The position numbers and the translations under genes were made by a program. Shown here in pieces: positions 1 to 5,689 of a DNA stretch of 5,689 nt (position 1 is its first letter; the number at the start of each line of letters is the position of its first letter). The stretch covers positions 29,120 to 34,808 of the forward strand of contig MESS01000092.1 of assembly GCA_001771055.1 (NCBI GenBank). The letters run 5' to 3'. Under the pieces are notes generated by a model. The model saw only the letters and a program-made list of their open reading frames with translations. It searched no databases and was not told where the DNA came from. This stretch comes from Caldithrix sp. RBG_13_44_9. Lineage in GTDB: Bacteria > Calditrichota > Calditrichia > RBG-13-44-9.

Positions 1-178
1 TAGTATTGTCAATCTGAACTCTCTTGTATTTTTGCATAAGTAAAAACATTATCGGTAATAAATTATGAATCATAAATCACAATAAAAATTTGCAAAATAT
101 AACCAAATTGTGGCGGAATAGTTAACAAGTTTTTTCATGTGGAGGTAATTCATTTGACAATACAGTGCCACCAGAATC
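1..178. other. AT-rich non-coding stretch downstream of the M23 gene
   Basis: This is the left edge of the window, beyond the stop codon of the M23 peptidase gene. It is strongly AT-rich compared with the neighbouring coding DNA. No reading frame longer than about 22 codons with a plausible start is present on either strand, and I find no GC-rich hairpin followed by a T run that would serve as a terminator for the M23 gene. The only structure I can support is a 10-bp inverted repeat near its two ends, listed separately. It is most likely an intergenic spacer whose other flanking gene lies outside the window. Confidence 0.6.
3..163. repeat. Inverted repeat, 10 bp arms (3-12 and 154-163)
   Basis: GTATTGTCAA at 3-12 is the exact reverse complement of TTGACAATAC at 154-163. 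Just inside the arms the similarity continues imperfectly: TGAACT reading inwards on the left against TGAATT on the right, if one gap is allowed. The arms enclose about 140 bp of AT-rich DNA with no gene. This could be the terminal repeats of a small non-autonomous element, a long-range pairing in a transcript, or chance. A target-site duplication cannot be judged because only two bases are visible on the left. The arms are seen directly; any element is inference. Confidence 0.35.
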
Positions 179-2455
179 CTAATTGATCCTGAAAACTTTC
201 ATCGTGCGGTTACCCACATTATCTTCGGCAGATATTTGCAGGGTCGCAGGTTGGGTTATTCCCGATGGGATTTCCAGAGTAATAAAGTCCTCTTCCGGGT
301 CATACTCGAACAGCTGCCACTGGCTGTCCAGGTATATTTGGATCAATGATTCCGTTTGTATCCCGGAAAGTTCATCTTTGATAAAAAATTTAACCAAACT
401 GTTCTGACCTTGCACCGAGGCCAGGTTTAAGGATTGGGCTGGCAGTATGGTCGGGGGAATGGTATCCTGAATGAGAGTAAATTTTTCCAGACTGGTTACC
501 CGGGTTTTAAAACTCCTGGCGGCACTATCAAATTTAGCCGGGATGAATTGCCATCCTTTCTTTGGATCCCAATAATACAATCCGATTCCCCTGCTCAAAG
601 AGTTTTCGGACGGCAGGGTGAGGGAGATCCATACTCCTCCATCCACTGCCTGGGTAAATGGCTGCAGATCATAAATTTTTGCGGCAGCTTTGGACTTTTT
701 GGGAAGCGGGTGTTTCTCAAAAGAGTCAATTGAGTTGATGAGGATACCAGCGTCTTCATATAATGCCATGGGAGGGAAAACAGCACTGAAGAGTTGGTCG
801 GAAGATACTATTTTACCCTGGTGATCTCGATCAACATAATAAAGATTTTCCAGTTGCAGGTTAAAGACTCTTTCCAAAACTTCCCGGTGATTCAGATAAG
901 TCCGGATCGGGATATTTATTTGGAAGATTTCTTCGTCTACCGGAAACCAGAAAATCTCAGGAACTTGTTTATTTAACTCGGATAATAAGGTGATTGGACG
1001 GGGGTGATGCAACCGGAAAGCAAGCTCCAGCCAGTTATTCATAATTGTGTAGCCTGTGGTTTCAAATACCGGCAGGCTGTCACTCACCGTTCTTTTCTCG
1101 GCAGAGTTCAGGAATAAGGGAAAACTCGGAATTTCCGATCCCTTCATTCCTTCAATTTTCAGCATATTAACTTCCGAAGAATGAGCAGGAGCCAGTGCAA
1201 AGGTGTAATAGAAGATGTTGTCATGTTCCAGTTCAACCAGATCCTGCCGAAAGGGTACATCAGTCCAGCTTCCGGTCTGATTGCGCTGCTGGACAGTGAT
1301 CCGGTCTAATTTTTCACCGGTAAATAGTCGTATGAATAATTCATCTTCAATCCAGCGGAAAAGATCATAATTCAAACCAGGCAAACTGCCACTTCTGAAA
1401 TAGGTCTCAAATGAGGCCGAATTATTGGAATAATCAAAAATTTTCACACTGAGGTGGTGAATGCCTTCAGTTAGCTCCCGATGATTAATGATCCCGCTTT
1501 CAGGAAGTCCATTGTCATAATGAGGCAGGTTATTTTCAGGATGAATAAAGAAGTTATGGAATATCCCGCGGCCCTGCCTCCACAGTGCAAAATTTTTATC
1601 GAGTTCCACTTTCTCGGACTGTTCATAGGAAAAACGATCATAGCGTACTGAATAAACCAGGGAATCATCGATCCGCATCTCGGCCCGGTAAAATGAGAAT
1701 TCATTGCTCACTCCGCCGGCCTGATCGTATGATTTCAGGGCCAGTCCGATTTTACCGGTAAAGAACAGGGTATCTGCCAGACGAAATTGATTCCCGCCTC
1801 CCATCTCGAAGAAAACCGTATCGCTGTGTTTATTGATCAAAGAACGATAATCCATTGGAAAAAAAGCCAGCTGAAAGAGACGGGGAGCAGTCTGATCCTT
1901 AAATATCGCCTGGTAATATTGCAGGGGATTGACCGGCTGGTTTTGGGGATCCCGGATTTCGAAGTGGAGATGAGGGTAACCAATTCCAGTCTTGCCGGAA
2001 TAGCCGATAATTTGACCGCGTTCTACCGGAAATTGCTGGGAGGTAAATTGCTGATCGATCCGGTATTCTTTATTTTTTGATCGCTGTTGATCCAAATAAT
2101 TTTCCAGCTCCGGCCAAAATTTACTTAAATGCGCATAGACCACCGTGTTCCCATCTTTTAGCTTGAGATAAATAGCTTTGCCATATCCGAAGGCTGATAC
2201 CCTGGCACGTAAAATATACCCGTCATCAATGGCCATGACCGGGTAACCTGAACGGTTCCAGGTTTTAATGTCTATTGCGGCGTGATAGTGTCTGGGCCGG
2301 AATTCACCAAAACTGCTGGTAATCAGTTTACTGGCGGTAGTAGGCCAGAGGTATTCCTGCCCGAATGATAAGCAGGGGAGAAGGAGAACAATTAGCAGAA
2401 AAAAAACTACTGCTGGAAAATATCTATGGTAACTGAAATAATATTTCAAGTTCAA
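179..2455 (-). CDS. Secreted M23-family zinc metallopeptidase with Ig-like modules
   Basis: A 758-residue exported peptidase of the LytM/M23 family, which usually cleaves peptide cross-links in peptidoglycan. Residues 13-31 form a hydrophobic signal peptide (FPAVVFFLLIVLLLP), probably cut near the FGQ at 31-33. The catalytic domain spans about 40-175. Its visible zinc ligands are H58 and D62 (HAAID) and H164 of HLH (162-164); H109 in YAHL and H162 are the expected catalytic histidines, so the site looks intact. A loop of about 35 residues (112-146) separates the two halves, as in FCB-group homologues. Residues 187-355 look like an Ig-like module beginning DQTAP. The C-terminus (595-758) has a beta-rich domain and another module beginning DTIPPTI (664-670) and ending in DNVGN. 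The start is TTG at 2455, fixed by an in-frame TAG four to six bases upstream; TTG at 2449 is the alternative. No Shine-Dalgarno is visible, so translation is probably coupled to the synthetase gene ending three bases earlier. Family is firm; substrate is inferred. Confidence 0.9.
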   Translation of the reverse strand: MNLKYYFSYHRYFPAVVFFLLIVLLLPCLSFGQEYLWPTTASKLITSSFGEFRPRHYHAAIDIKTWNRSGYPVMAIDDGYILRARVSAFGYGKAIYLKLKDGNTVVYAHLSKFWPELENYLDQQRSKNKEYRIDQQFTSQQFPVERGQIIGYSGKTGIGYPHLHFEIRDPQNQPVNPLQYYQAIFKDQTAPRLFQLAFFPMDYRSLINKHSDTVFFEMGGGNQFRLADTLFFTGKIGLALKSYDQAGGVSNEFSFYRAEMRIDDSLVYSVRYDRFSYEQSEKVELDKNFALWRQGRGIFHNFFIHPENNLPHYDNGLPESGIINHRELTEGIHHLSVKIFDYSNNSASFETYFRSGSLPGLNYDLFRWIEDELFIRLFTGEKLDRITVQQRNQTGSWTDVPFRQDLVELEHDNIFYYTFALAPAHSSEVNMLKIEGMKGSEIPSFPLFLNSAEKRTVSDSLPVFETTGYTIMNNWLELAFRLHHPRPITLLSELNKQVPEIFWFPVDEEIFQINIPIRTYLNHREVLERVFNLQLENLYYVDRDHQGKIVSSDQLFSAVFPPMALYEDAGILINSIDSFEKHPLPKKSKAAAKIYDLQPFTQAVDGGVWISLTLPSENSLSRGIGLYYWDPKKGWQFIPAKFDSAARSFKTRVTSLEKFTLIQDTIPPTILPAQSLNLASVQGQNSLVKFFIKDELSGIQTESLIQIYLDSQWQLFEYDPEEDFITLEIPSGITQPATLQISAEDNVGNRTMKVFRIN

Positions 2456-2458
2456 AAA

Positions 2459-4573
2459 CTATTTAAGTGAAATTCTAATTCTGACGTCCACAATTTTACA
2501 ATTTTTCCGGTCGGGATCAACCATAAATGGATTTAAATCCAGTTCGCTGATCTGCGGCCAATCCAGTGATAATTGCGAAAGTTTCAACAGACTTTCGCTG
2601 ATCACCTCCAGATCGATAGGAGGTTTTCCCCGGAAACCTTCCAGGATCCGGAAAGCTTTTATTTCCCGGATCATTTCCCGGGAATCGTTTTCACTCAGTG
2701 GTGCAATCCGGAAACTGACATCATTAAAGATTTCAATAAAAATACCTCCCAGTCCCACCATGATCATCGGACCGTAATTAGGATCCCTCTTCATGCCCAG
2801 AGCCAGTTCATACTGACCGGAGATCATTTCCTGAGCAAAGATCCCGGCAATTTTCTGGGGGCTGACGATTTTATGGGCGTTCTGCATGATGAGCTCGAAA
2901 GCCGTTTCGATCTCTTCGGGACTTTTTAAATTGACTTTTACCCCGCCACTGTCCGATTTATGGAGGATGTCCTCCGCCTCAATTTTCAGAACCAGCGGCT
3001 GCTTGATTTTCTGGTAAAATTCCATTGCCTCAGCGGCCGATTGAACCAAAGTTCCGGCCGCTAGGGGAAAATCGTAAGCCTGAAGCAGGGAAAGGATTTC
3101 CATGGTCCGCAGGTGCTCTCTTCTTTCCATTTCGGCGGACACAAAGATATGATTCAGACTCCGCCGCTCCACACTGTACTTTCTGATTTTGCTGACTGGT
3201 TTTTGCCGCTGTTGCTGATATTTCAGCATGGCGGCAAGACTGTAGGCAGCGGCTTCAGGATATGAATAAACCGGTAATTTCAGCTCATGAAAGATTGGCA
3301 AACCGGATACTTCATCTTTTTTCGCCATCAGGACTACAAAAATTGGTTTGTCAGGTTTTTTTTGCAGTATTTCTTTGAATTTCTCGGCAATTATCTCGGG
3401 AGTGGTATTGACTGGCGGCCTGACAATGATGATAATAACCGCATCCACATTCGGGTCCTTCAACACCTGCTGGAGTGTATTTTGATAAGTTGTTTCATTG
3501 GCACTGGCAATCATATCAACCGGATTCCGGACCGAGGCTTCTTCCGGTAATAATTTGCGAAGTTGTTCTTTGGTTTTCTCGGATAGTTGAGCCATACTGA
3601 GCCCGTACCGTTCTACAGCATCAGTTGCCAGTATGGCAGGTCCTCCGGCATTGGTGATTACTGCTACCCGGTTTCCTTTGGGACATGGCTGGTTTGAAAA
3701 TGCCAGGGCAAGGTGGAACATGTTTTCAATAGTATGGACTCTCAGCAGACCGCACTGCTGAAAAAGGGCATCGGTTGCCCGATCAGAGCTCGCCAGGGCA
3801 CCGGTGTGGGAAGAGGCGGCCTGAGCCCCGCTCTCACTGCTGCCAGCCTTCAAAACAATTACCGGCTTTTGCCGGCTCAATTGACTGATCACCTTGCGAA
3901 AACGCCCGGTGTCTTCTATACTTTCCAGGTAGAGAGCAATAACCTCGGTTTTATCATGAGTCGCAAGAAATTCCAGGAAATCACTATCGATCAGATCAGC
4001 TTTATTGCCTTCACTAATGAAAAGTGAAAATCCCAATCGCAGCATTTTACTCATTTCCAGGACGGCCACGCCTAATGCCCCTGATTGTGAGACAAATGCC
4101 ACATTTCCGGGAAAGGGCTCGGTAGGTGAGAAACTGGCATTCAGTTTCACTTCCGGATCGGTATTGATGATCCCCATGCAATTGGGGCCGATCATCCGCA
4201 TTCCGTATTTTCCCAGCACTTCCAGCAATTGTGCCTCTCTGGTTATCCCCTCGCCGCCAATTTCCCGGAAGCCAGCGGTAATCATGATAATATTTTTGAT
4301 CCCCTTCTTTCCACAGGACTCCACCGCCTCAATAGCCAATTCCTTCTTCACCAGAATCACTGCCAATTCAGGAACTTCCGGGATCTCTTCCACCGCCGGG
4401 TAACAGGGGAGGTTGTTTATCTCAGTGGCCTGGGGATTGACCGGAAATATTTTTCCGTTATAACCAAAATGTTGCAACTTGTTAAAAAATACCCAGCCCA
4501 AACTCCCTTCTTTGCGTGATGCACCTATAACGGCAATCGATTTAGGTTTAAAAAATCCTTCAAGGTTCGTCAT
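2459..4573 (-). CDS. ADP-forming acetate-CoA ligase, fused alpha-beta (NDP-forming acyl-CoA synthetase)
   Basis: A cytoplasmic 704-residue enzyme, full length for the fused family, expected to convert acetyl-CoA (or another acyl-CoA), ADP and phosphate into the free acid, ATP and CoA. This would be an energy-yielding last step of fermentation, or acid activation in reverse. The N-terminal CoA-binding Rossmann domain shows VIGAS (15-19) and GPNCMG (129-134). The succinyl-CoA-ligase-like domain shows SQSGALG (162-168), YLE (215-217) and the phosphohistidine motif SHTGA with H256. TNAGGP lies at 307-312 and NPVDM at 350-354. After a charged linker (about 452-485) comes the ATP-grasp beta part with LHKSD, where H538 matches the second phosphorylated histidine of this family, then GGIFIEI (609-615), VSFRIAPL (619-626) and ELDLNPF (677-683). 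There is no GNAT domain, so it is not the Pat-type protein acetyltransferase. ATG at 4573 has CAGGA seven bases upstream. It is first in a unit with the M23 gene. The exact acyl substrate cannot be read from sequence. Confidence 0.93.
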   Translation of the reverse strand: MTNLEGFFKPKSIAVIGASRKEGSLGWVFFNKLQHFGYNGKIFPVNPQATEINNLPCYPAVEEIPEVPELAVILVKKELAIEAVESCGKKGIKNIIMITAGFREIGGEGITREAQLLEVLGKYGMRMIGPNCMGIINTDPEVKLNASFSPTEPFPGNVAFVSQSGALGVAVLEMSKMLRLGFSLFISEGNKADLIDSDFLEFLATHDKTEVIALYLESIEDTGRFRKVISQLSRQKPVIVLKAGSSESGAQAASSHTGALASSDRATDALFQQCGLLRVHTIENMFHLALAFSNQPCPKGNRVAVITNAGGPAILATDAVERYGLSMAQLSEKTKEQLRKLLPEEASVRNPVDMIASANETTYQNTLQQVLKDPNVDAVIIIIVRPPVNTTPEIIAEKFKEILQKKPDKPIFVVLMAKKDEVSGLPIFHELKLPVYSYPEAAAYSLAAMLKYQQQRQKPVSKIRKYSVERRSLNHIFVSAEMERREHLRTMEILSLLQAYDFPLAAGTLVQSAAEAMEFYQKIKQPLVLKIEAEDILHKSDSGGVKVNLKSPEEIETAFELIMQNAHKIVSPQKIAGIFAQEMISGQYELALGMKRDPNYGPMIMVGLGGIFIEIFNDVSFRIAPLSENDSREMIREIKAFRILEGFRGKPPIDLEVISESLLKLSQLSLDWPQISELDLNPFMVDPDRKNCKIVDVRIRISLK

Positions 4574-4580
4574 AATTTTA

Positions 4581-4585
4581 TCCTG
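4581..4585 (-). promoter_or_regulatory. Ribosome binding site of the acyl-CoA synthetase gene
   Basis: On the minus strand CAGGA lies seven bases before the ATG at 4573, a normal Shine-Dalgarno distance. It supports this ATG as the start and suggests that the organism uses Shine-Dalgarno pairing at least for some genes. Confidence 0.65.
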
Positions 4586-4722
4586 TAATATGATCGTATT
4601 CTTCTGAAAAAAGAGTGCCCGGAAATCATCATTATTATCAATGACCTGAGAAAATTCGTTTCACTATCATATTTGGGATTACTTATCAATGCTGTATCTA
4701 AAATTTCCCAGTTTAAGCTCAC

Positions 4723-4778
4723 CGATCCATCTCCAAAGAGGTTTGGAGATATTGTGTATCTTTCAATTATTTGGATCG
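4723..4778. promoter_or_regulatory. Nested inverted repeats: 9-bp hairpin inside a 6-bp outer stem
   Basis: ATCTCCAAA (4729-4737) and TTTGGAGAT (4742-4750) form a perfect 9-bp stem around the four-base loop GAGG. Directly outside, CGATCC (4723-4728) is the reverse complement of GGATCG (4773-4778), so an outer stem could close over the hairpin and a 22-base single-stranded side. No T run follows on either strand, which argues against an intrinsic terminator. It lies about 150 bp from the synthetase start and 135 bp from the protease start, so an operator or a folded leader are both possible. The pairings are visible; the role is inference. Confidence 0.5.
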
Positions 4779-4813
4779 TAACAGAAAATAACTATTAAGT
4801 CAGATTAATGTAA

Positions 4814-4831
4814 TTAAAAATATATTTTTAA
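4814..4831. promoter_or_regulatory. Perfect 18-bp AT palindrome, possible operator
   Basis: TTAAAAATATATTTTTAA is an exact dyad with two 9-bp halves and no G or C. It ends 26 bp before the -35 box proposed for the protease gene, a place where an upstream activator site or UP-like element could sit. In AT-rich DNA such a dyad is less surprising than in mixed sequence, so regulatory meaning is only suggested. Confidence 0.35.
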
Positions 4832-4857
4832 GGGTAAGAATTCTCTTTAACTAAGAC

Positions 4858-4886
4858 TTGATAAAAATAAAATAATTGGCTATTTT
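4858..4886 (+). promoter_or_regulatory. Sigma-70-like promoter of the protease lipoprotein gene
   Basis: TTGATA at 4858-4863 matches five of six bases of the -35 consensus. After a 17-base spacer, TATTTT at 4881-4886 matches four of six of the -10 consensus. Transcription would begin near 4893, giving a leader of about 20 bases before the ATG at 4913. A weak purine-rich site AGAGA (4901-4905) sits seven bases before the start codon. The region is AT-rich, so chance matches are common, but spacing and position agree. Confidence 0.45.
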
Positions 4887-4912
4887 AATTTCCAAATGTC
4901 AGAGAACCTGCC

Positions 4913-5689
4913 ATGAAAAATTTACTTTATTTTACTCTGGTCTTTTTTTTCTTTTTTACTGGCTGTTCAAGGAAGATATACCAGGTAGCTTATCCTACCC
5001 TCAGCGATGGTAAATACGACAGCGAGTTTCCTTATCGCAATTGTTCCAGTGAACTCTATCGAATTTCGCAATCGGTTAAAAAACTTTCGGCTATTGCCTA
5101 TTATAAAAGTTATTTGTTTGAGGCCAGCAGTCGGGTTACAGTTGAAGATGTTAAGAATAAAAAATATCGTAACCGGGCGACCAAAGAAATATTTTTTAAC
5201 AATTCGGTCATCGGATCTGCCACCGTGATCAGTCATGTCGGTTCCCGCATCGCCCTTCTGACCTGCGCCCACATCATTGATTTCGAAGATACTCTCTATA
5301 CTTTCTACTCGGATGAAAACCATATTCCAAGTCCTTATCTGCAGAGTGTGGCCTTTAAAGATAAACAATCTAATTTTGTGGCCGATTTTCCCGAAAGAGG
5401 GGAATTGGAATTGTTGGCCATCGATCGGCAACTGGATATCGCCATCCTGGGAAAAATGTTTAGCAGTAGCGCCCATTTCCCAATTCCCGTCTTTGATTTC
5501 CCATTGGGGAAGGCCAAAGATCTGGAATGGGGATCTTTCGTTTATATGATGGGCTATCCCAAAGGGTATCTGATGGTGACAAAAGGAATTGTCAGTCAAC
5601 CAGACCGTGATGAAAATACTTCCTTTTTGGTGGATGCCTTATTTAACAGGGGATTCAGCGGCGGGATAGTGCTGGCCATCAAGGATGGA
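4913..5689 (+). CDS. Trypsin-like serine protease lipoprotein, partial (3' end outside window)
   Basis: The frame is open from ATG 4913 to the window end, giving 259 residues without a stop. It begins with a short basic and hydrophobic signal (MKNLLYF to residue 15) and the lipobox F15-T-G-C18, so C18 should be lipidated; S19 at the next position fits outer-membrane delivery. After about 75 residues of unassigned linker comes a chymotrypsin-fold (HtrA/S1-like) protease domain: GSATVIS (101-107), LLTCAHII with catalytic H120, LDIAIL with D175, GYPKG (214-218), and RGFSGG with S249 as nucleophile. The triad is complete. The site has Phe before the serine instead of the Asn or Asp of HtrA and trypsin. 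Any PDZ or other C-terminal domain would be outside the window. It is divergent from the synthetase-M23 unit. Its likely role is proteolysis or quality control in the envelope. Family is well supported; substrate and full length are unknown. Confidence 0.85.
   Translation, partial: MKNLLYFTLVFFFFFTGCSRKIYQVAYPTLSDGKYDSEFPYRNCSSELYRISQSVKKLSAIAYYKSYLFEASSRVTVEDVKNKKYRNRATKEIFFNNSVIGSATVISHVGSRIALLTCAHIIDFEDTLYTFYSDENHIPSPYLQSVAFKDKQSNFVADFPERGELELLAIDRQLDIAILGKMFSSSAHFPIPVFDFPLGKAKDLEWGSFVYMMGYPKGYLMVTKGIVSQPDRDENTSFLVDALFNRGFSGGIVLAIKDG

Larger units (their letters stand above)
4574..4912. other. Divergent intergenic region, AT-rich, with several dyad elements
   Basis: This 339-bp gap separates the start of the minus-strand synthetase unit from the start of the plus-strand protease, so both promoters must lie here or be absent. 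It is AT-rich and has no convincing reading frame. It contains a hairpin with an outer stem (4723-4778), a perfect AT palindrome (4814-4831) and a sigma-70-like promoter (4858-4886), each listed separately. For the minus strand, GATAAT (4639 to 4634) resembles a -10 box, but I find no good -35 box at the right distance, so I do not call that promoter. Confidence 0.7.

Noticed and set aside
70..138. Minus-strand 22-codon frame starting MKKLVNYS
   Set aside because: It has a gene-like beginning, but the bases upstream on that strand are pyrimidine-rich (ACCTCC), there is no ribosome site, and the peptide is too short to judge.
154..159. TTGACA matching the -35 consensus on the plus strand
   Set aside because: At a 17-base spacing the partner would be TCCTAA, a poor -10 box, and transcription would enter the M23 gene antisense.
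154..186. Plus-strand mini-ORF: TTG start with GGAGG (141-145) eight bases upstream, ten codons
   Set aside because: The ribosome-site match is strong, but the peptide is only ten residues, runs into the 3' end of the opposite gene, and no promoter with a good -10 box is visible before it.
2359..2370. Possible lipobox (LLPC) in the M23 signal peptide
   Set aside because: Proline directly before the cysteine is not accepted in lipoboxes, and a normal signal-peptidase site near FGQ is available.
2573..4519. Several plus-strand open frames of 87-132 codons opposite the synthetase gene
   Set aside because: They are antisense to a full-length enzyme with all family motifs, overlap one another in different frames, and show no family motifs of their own.
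4896..4916. Six-codon ORF (ATG at 4896, stop TGA overlapping the protease ATG as ATGA)
   Set aside because: The overlap looks like translational coupling, but there is no ribosome site before it and the predicted transcript starts only a few bases upstream, so chance is the simpler reading.
4967..5599. Minus-strand open frame of 210 codons opposite the protease gene
   Set aside because: It lies wholly antisense to a lipoprotein with intact signal peptide, lipobox and catalytic triad, and its translation shows no recognisable domain or signal. It is a shadow of the plus-strand gene.

Overview
The window holds three protein genes in two divergent transcription units, plus two stretches without genes. 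On the minus strand a two-gene unit reads leftwards: an ADP-forming acyl-CoA (acetate-CoA) synthetase of the fused alpha-beta type (4573 to 2459), followed after three bases by a secreted M23-family zinc peptidase with Ig-like modules (2455 to 179). On the plus strand a lipoprotein with a trypsin-like serine protease domain starts at 4913 and runs off the right edge.

The organism looks like a diderm bacterium of the FCB superphylum (Bacteroidota, Ignavibacteriota, Calditrichota, Marinimicrobia or a related lineage). The M23 protein has the N-terminal catalytic domain, long loop and Ig-like tail that I associate with that group. The lipoprotein has an outer-membrane type lipobox, and a fused ADP-forming acetyl-CoA synthetase suits a fermentative or energy-limited member. 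Genus or phylum cannot be settled from this sequence. Coding GC is moderate and the two gene-free stretches are AT-rich. Two of the three starts have a recognisable purine-rich ribosome site.

Layout: 1-178 is AT-rich with no supported gene, and carries a 10-bp inverted repeat at its two ends. 179-2455 (-) is the M23 peptidase. 2459-4573 (-) is the synthetase. 4574-4912 is the divergent intergenic region, with a 9-bp hairpin inside a weaker outer stem, a perfect 18-bp AT palindrome, and a sigma-70-like promoter just before the protease gene. 4913-5689 (+) is the partial protease.

Together the genes suggest ordinary housekeeping: one cytoplasmic energy or acyl-CoA enzyme, one envelope peptidoglycan (or protein) hydrolase, and one envelope protease. 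No mobile element, CRISPR array, RNA gene or defence system was seen. The points most worth a second look are the in-frame TAG-TTT-TTG junction of the minus-strand genes, the structured divergent intergenic region, and the T-rich tract inside the protease signal peptide.
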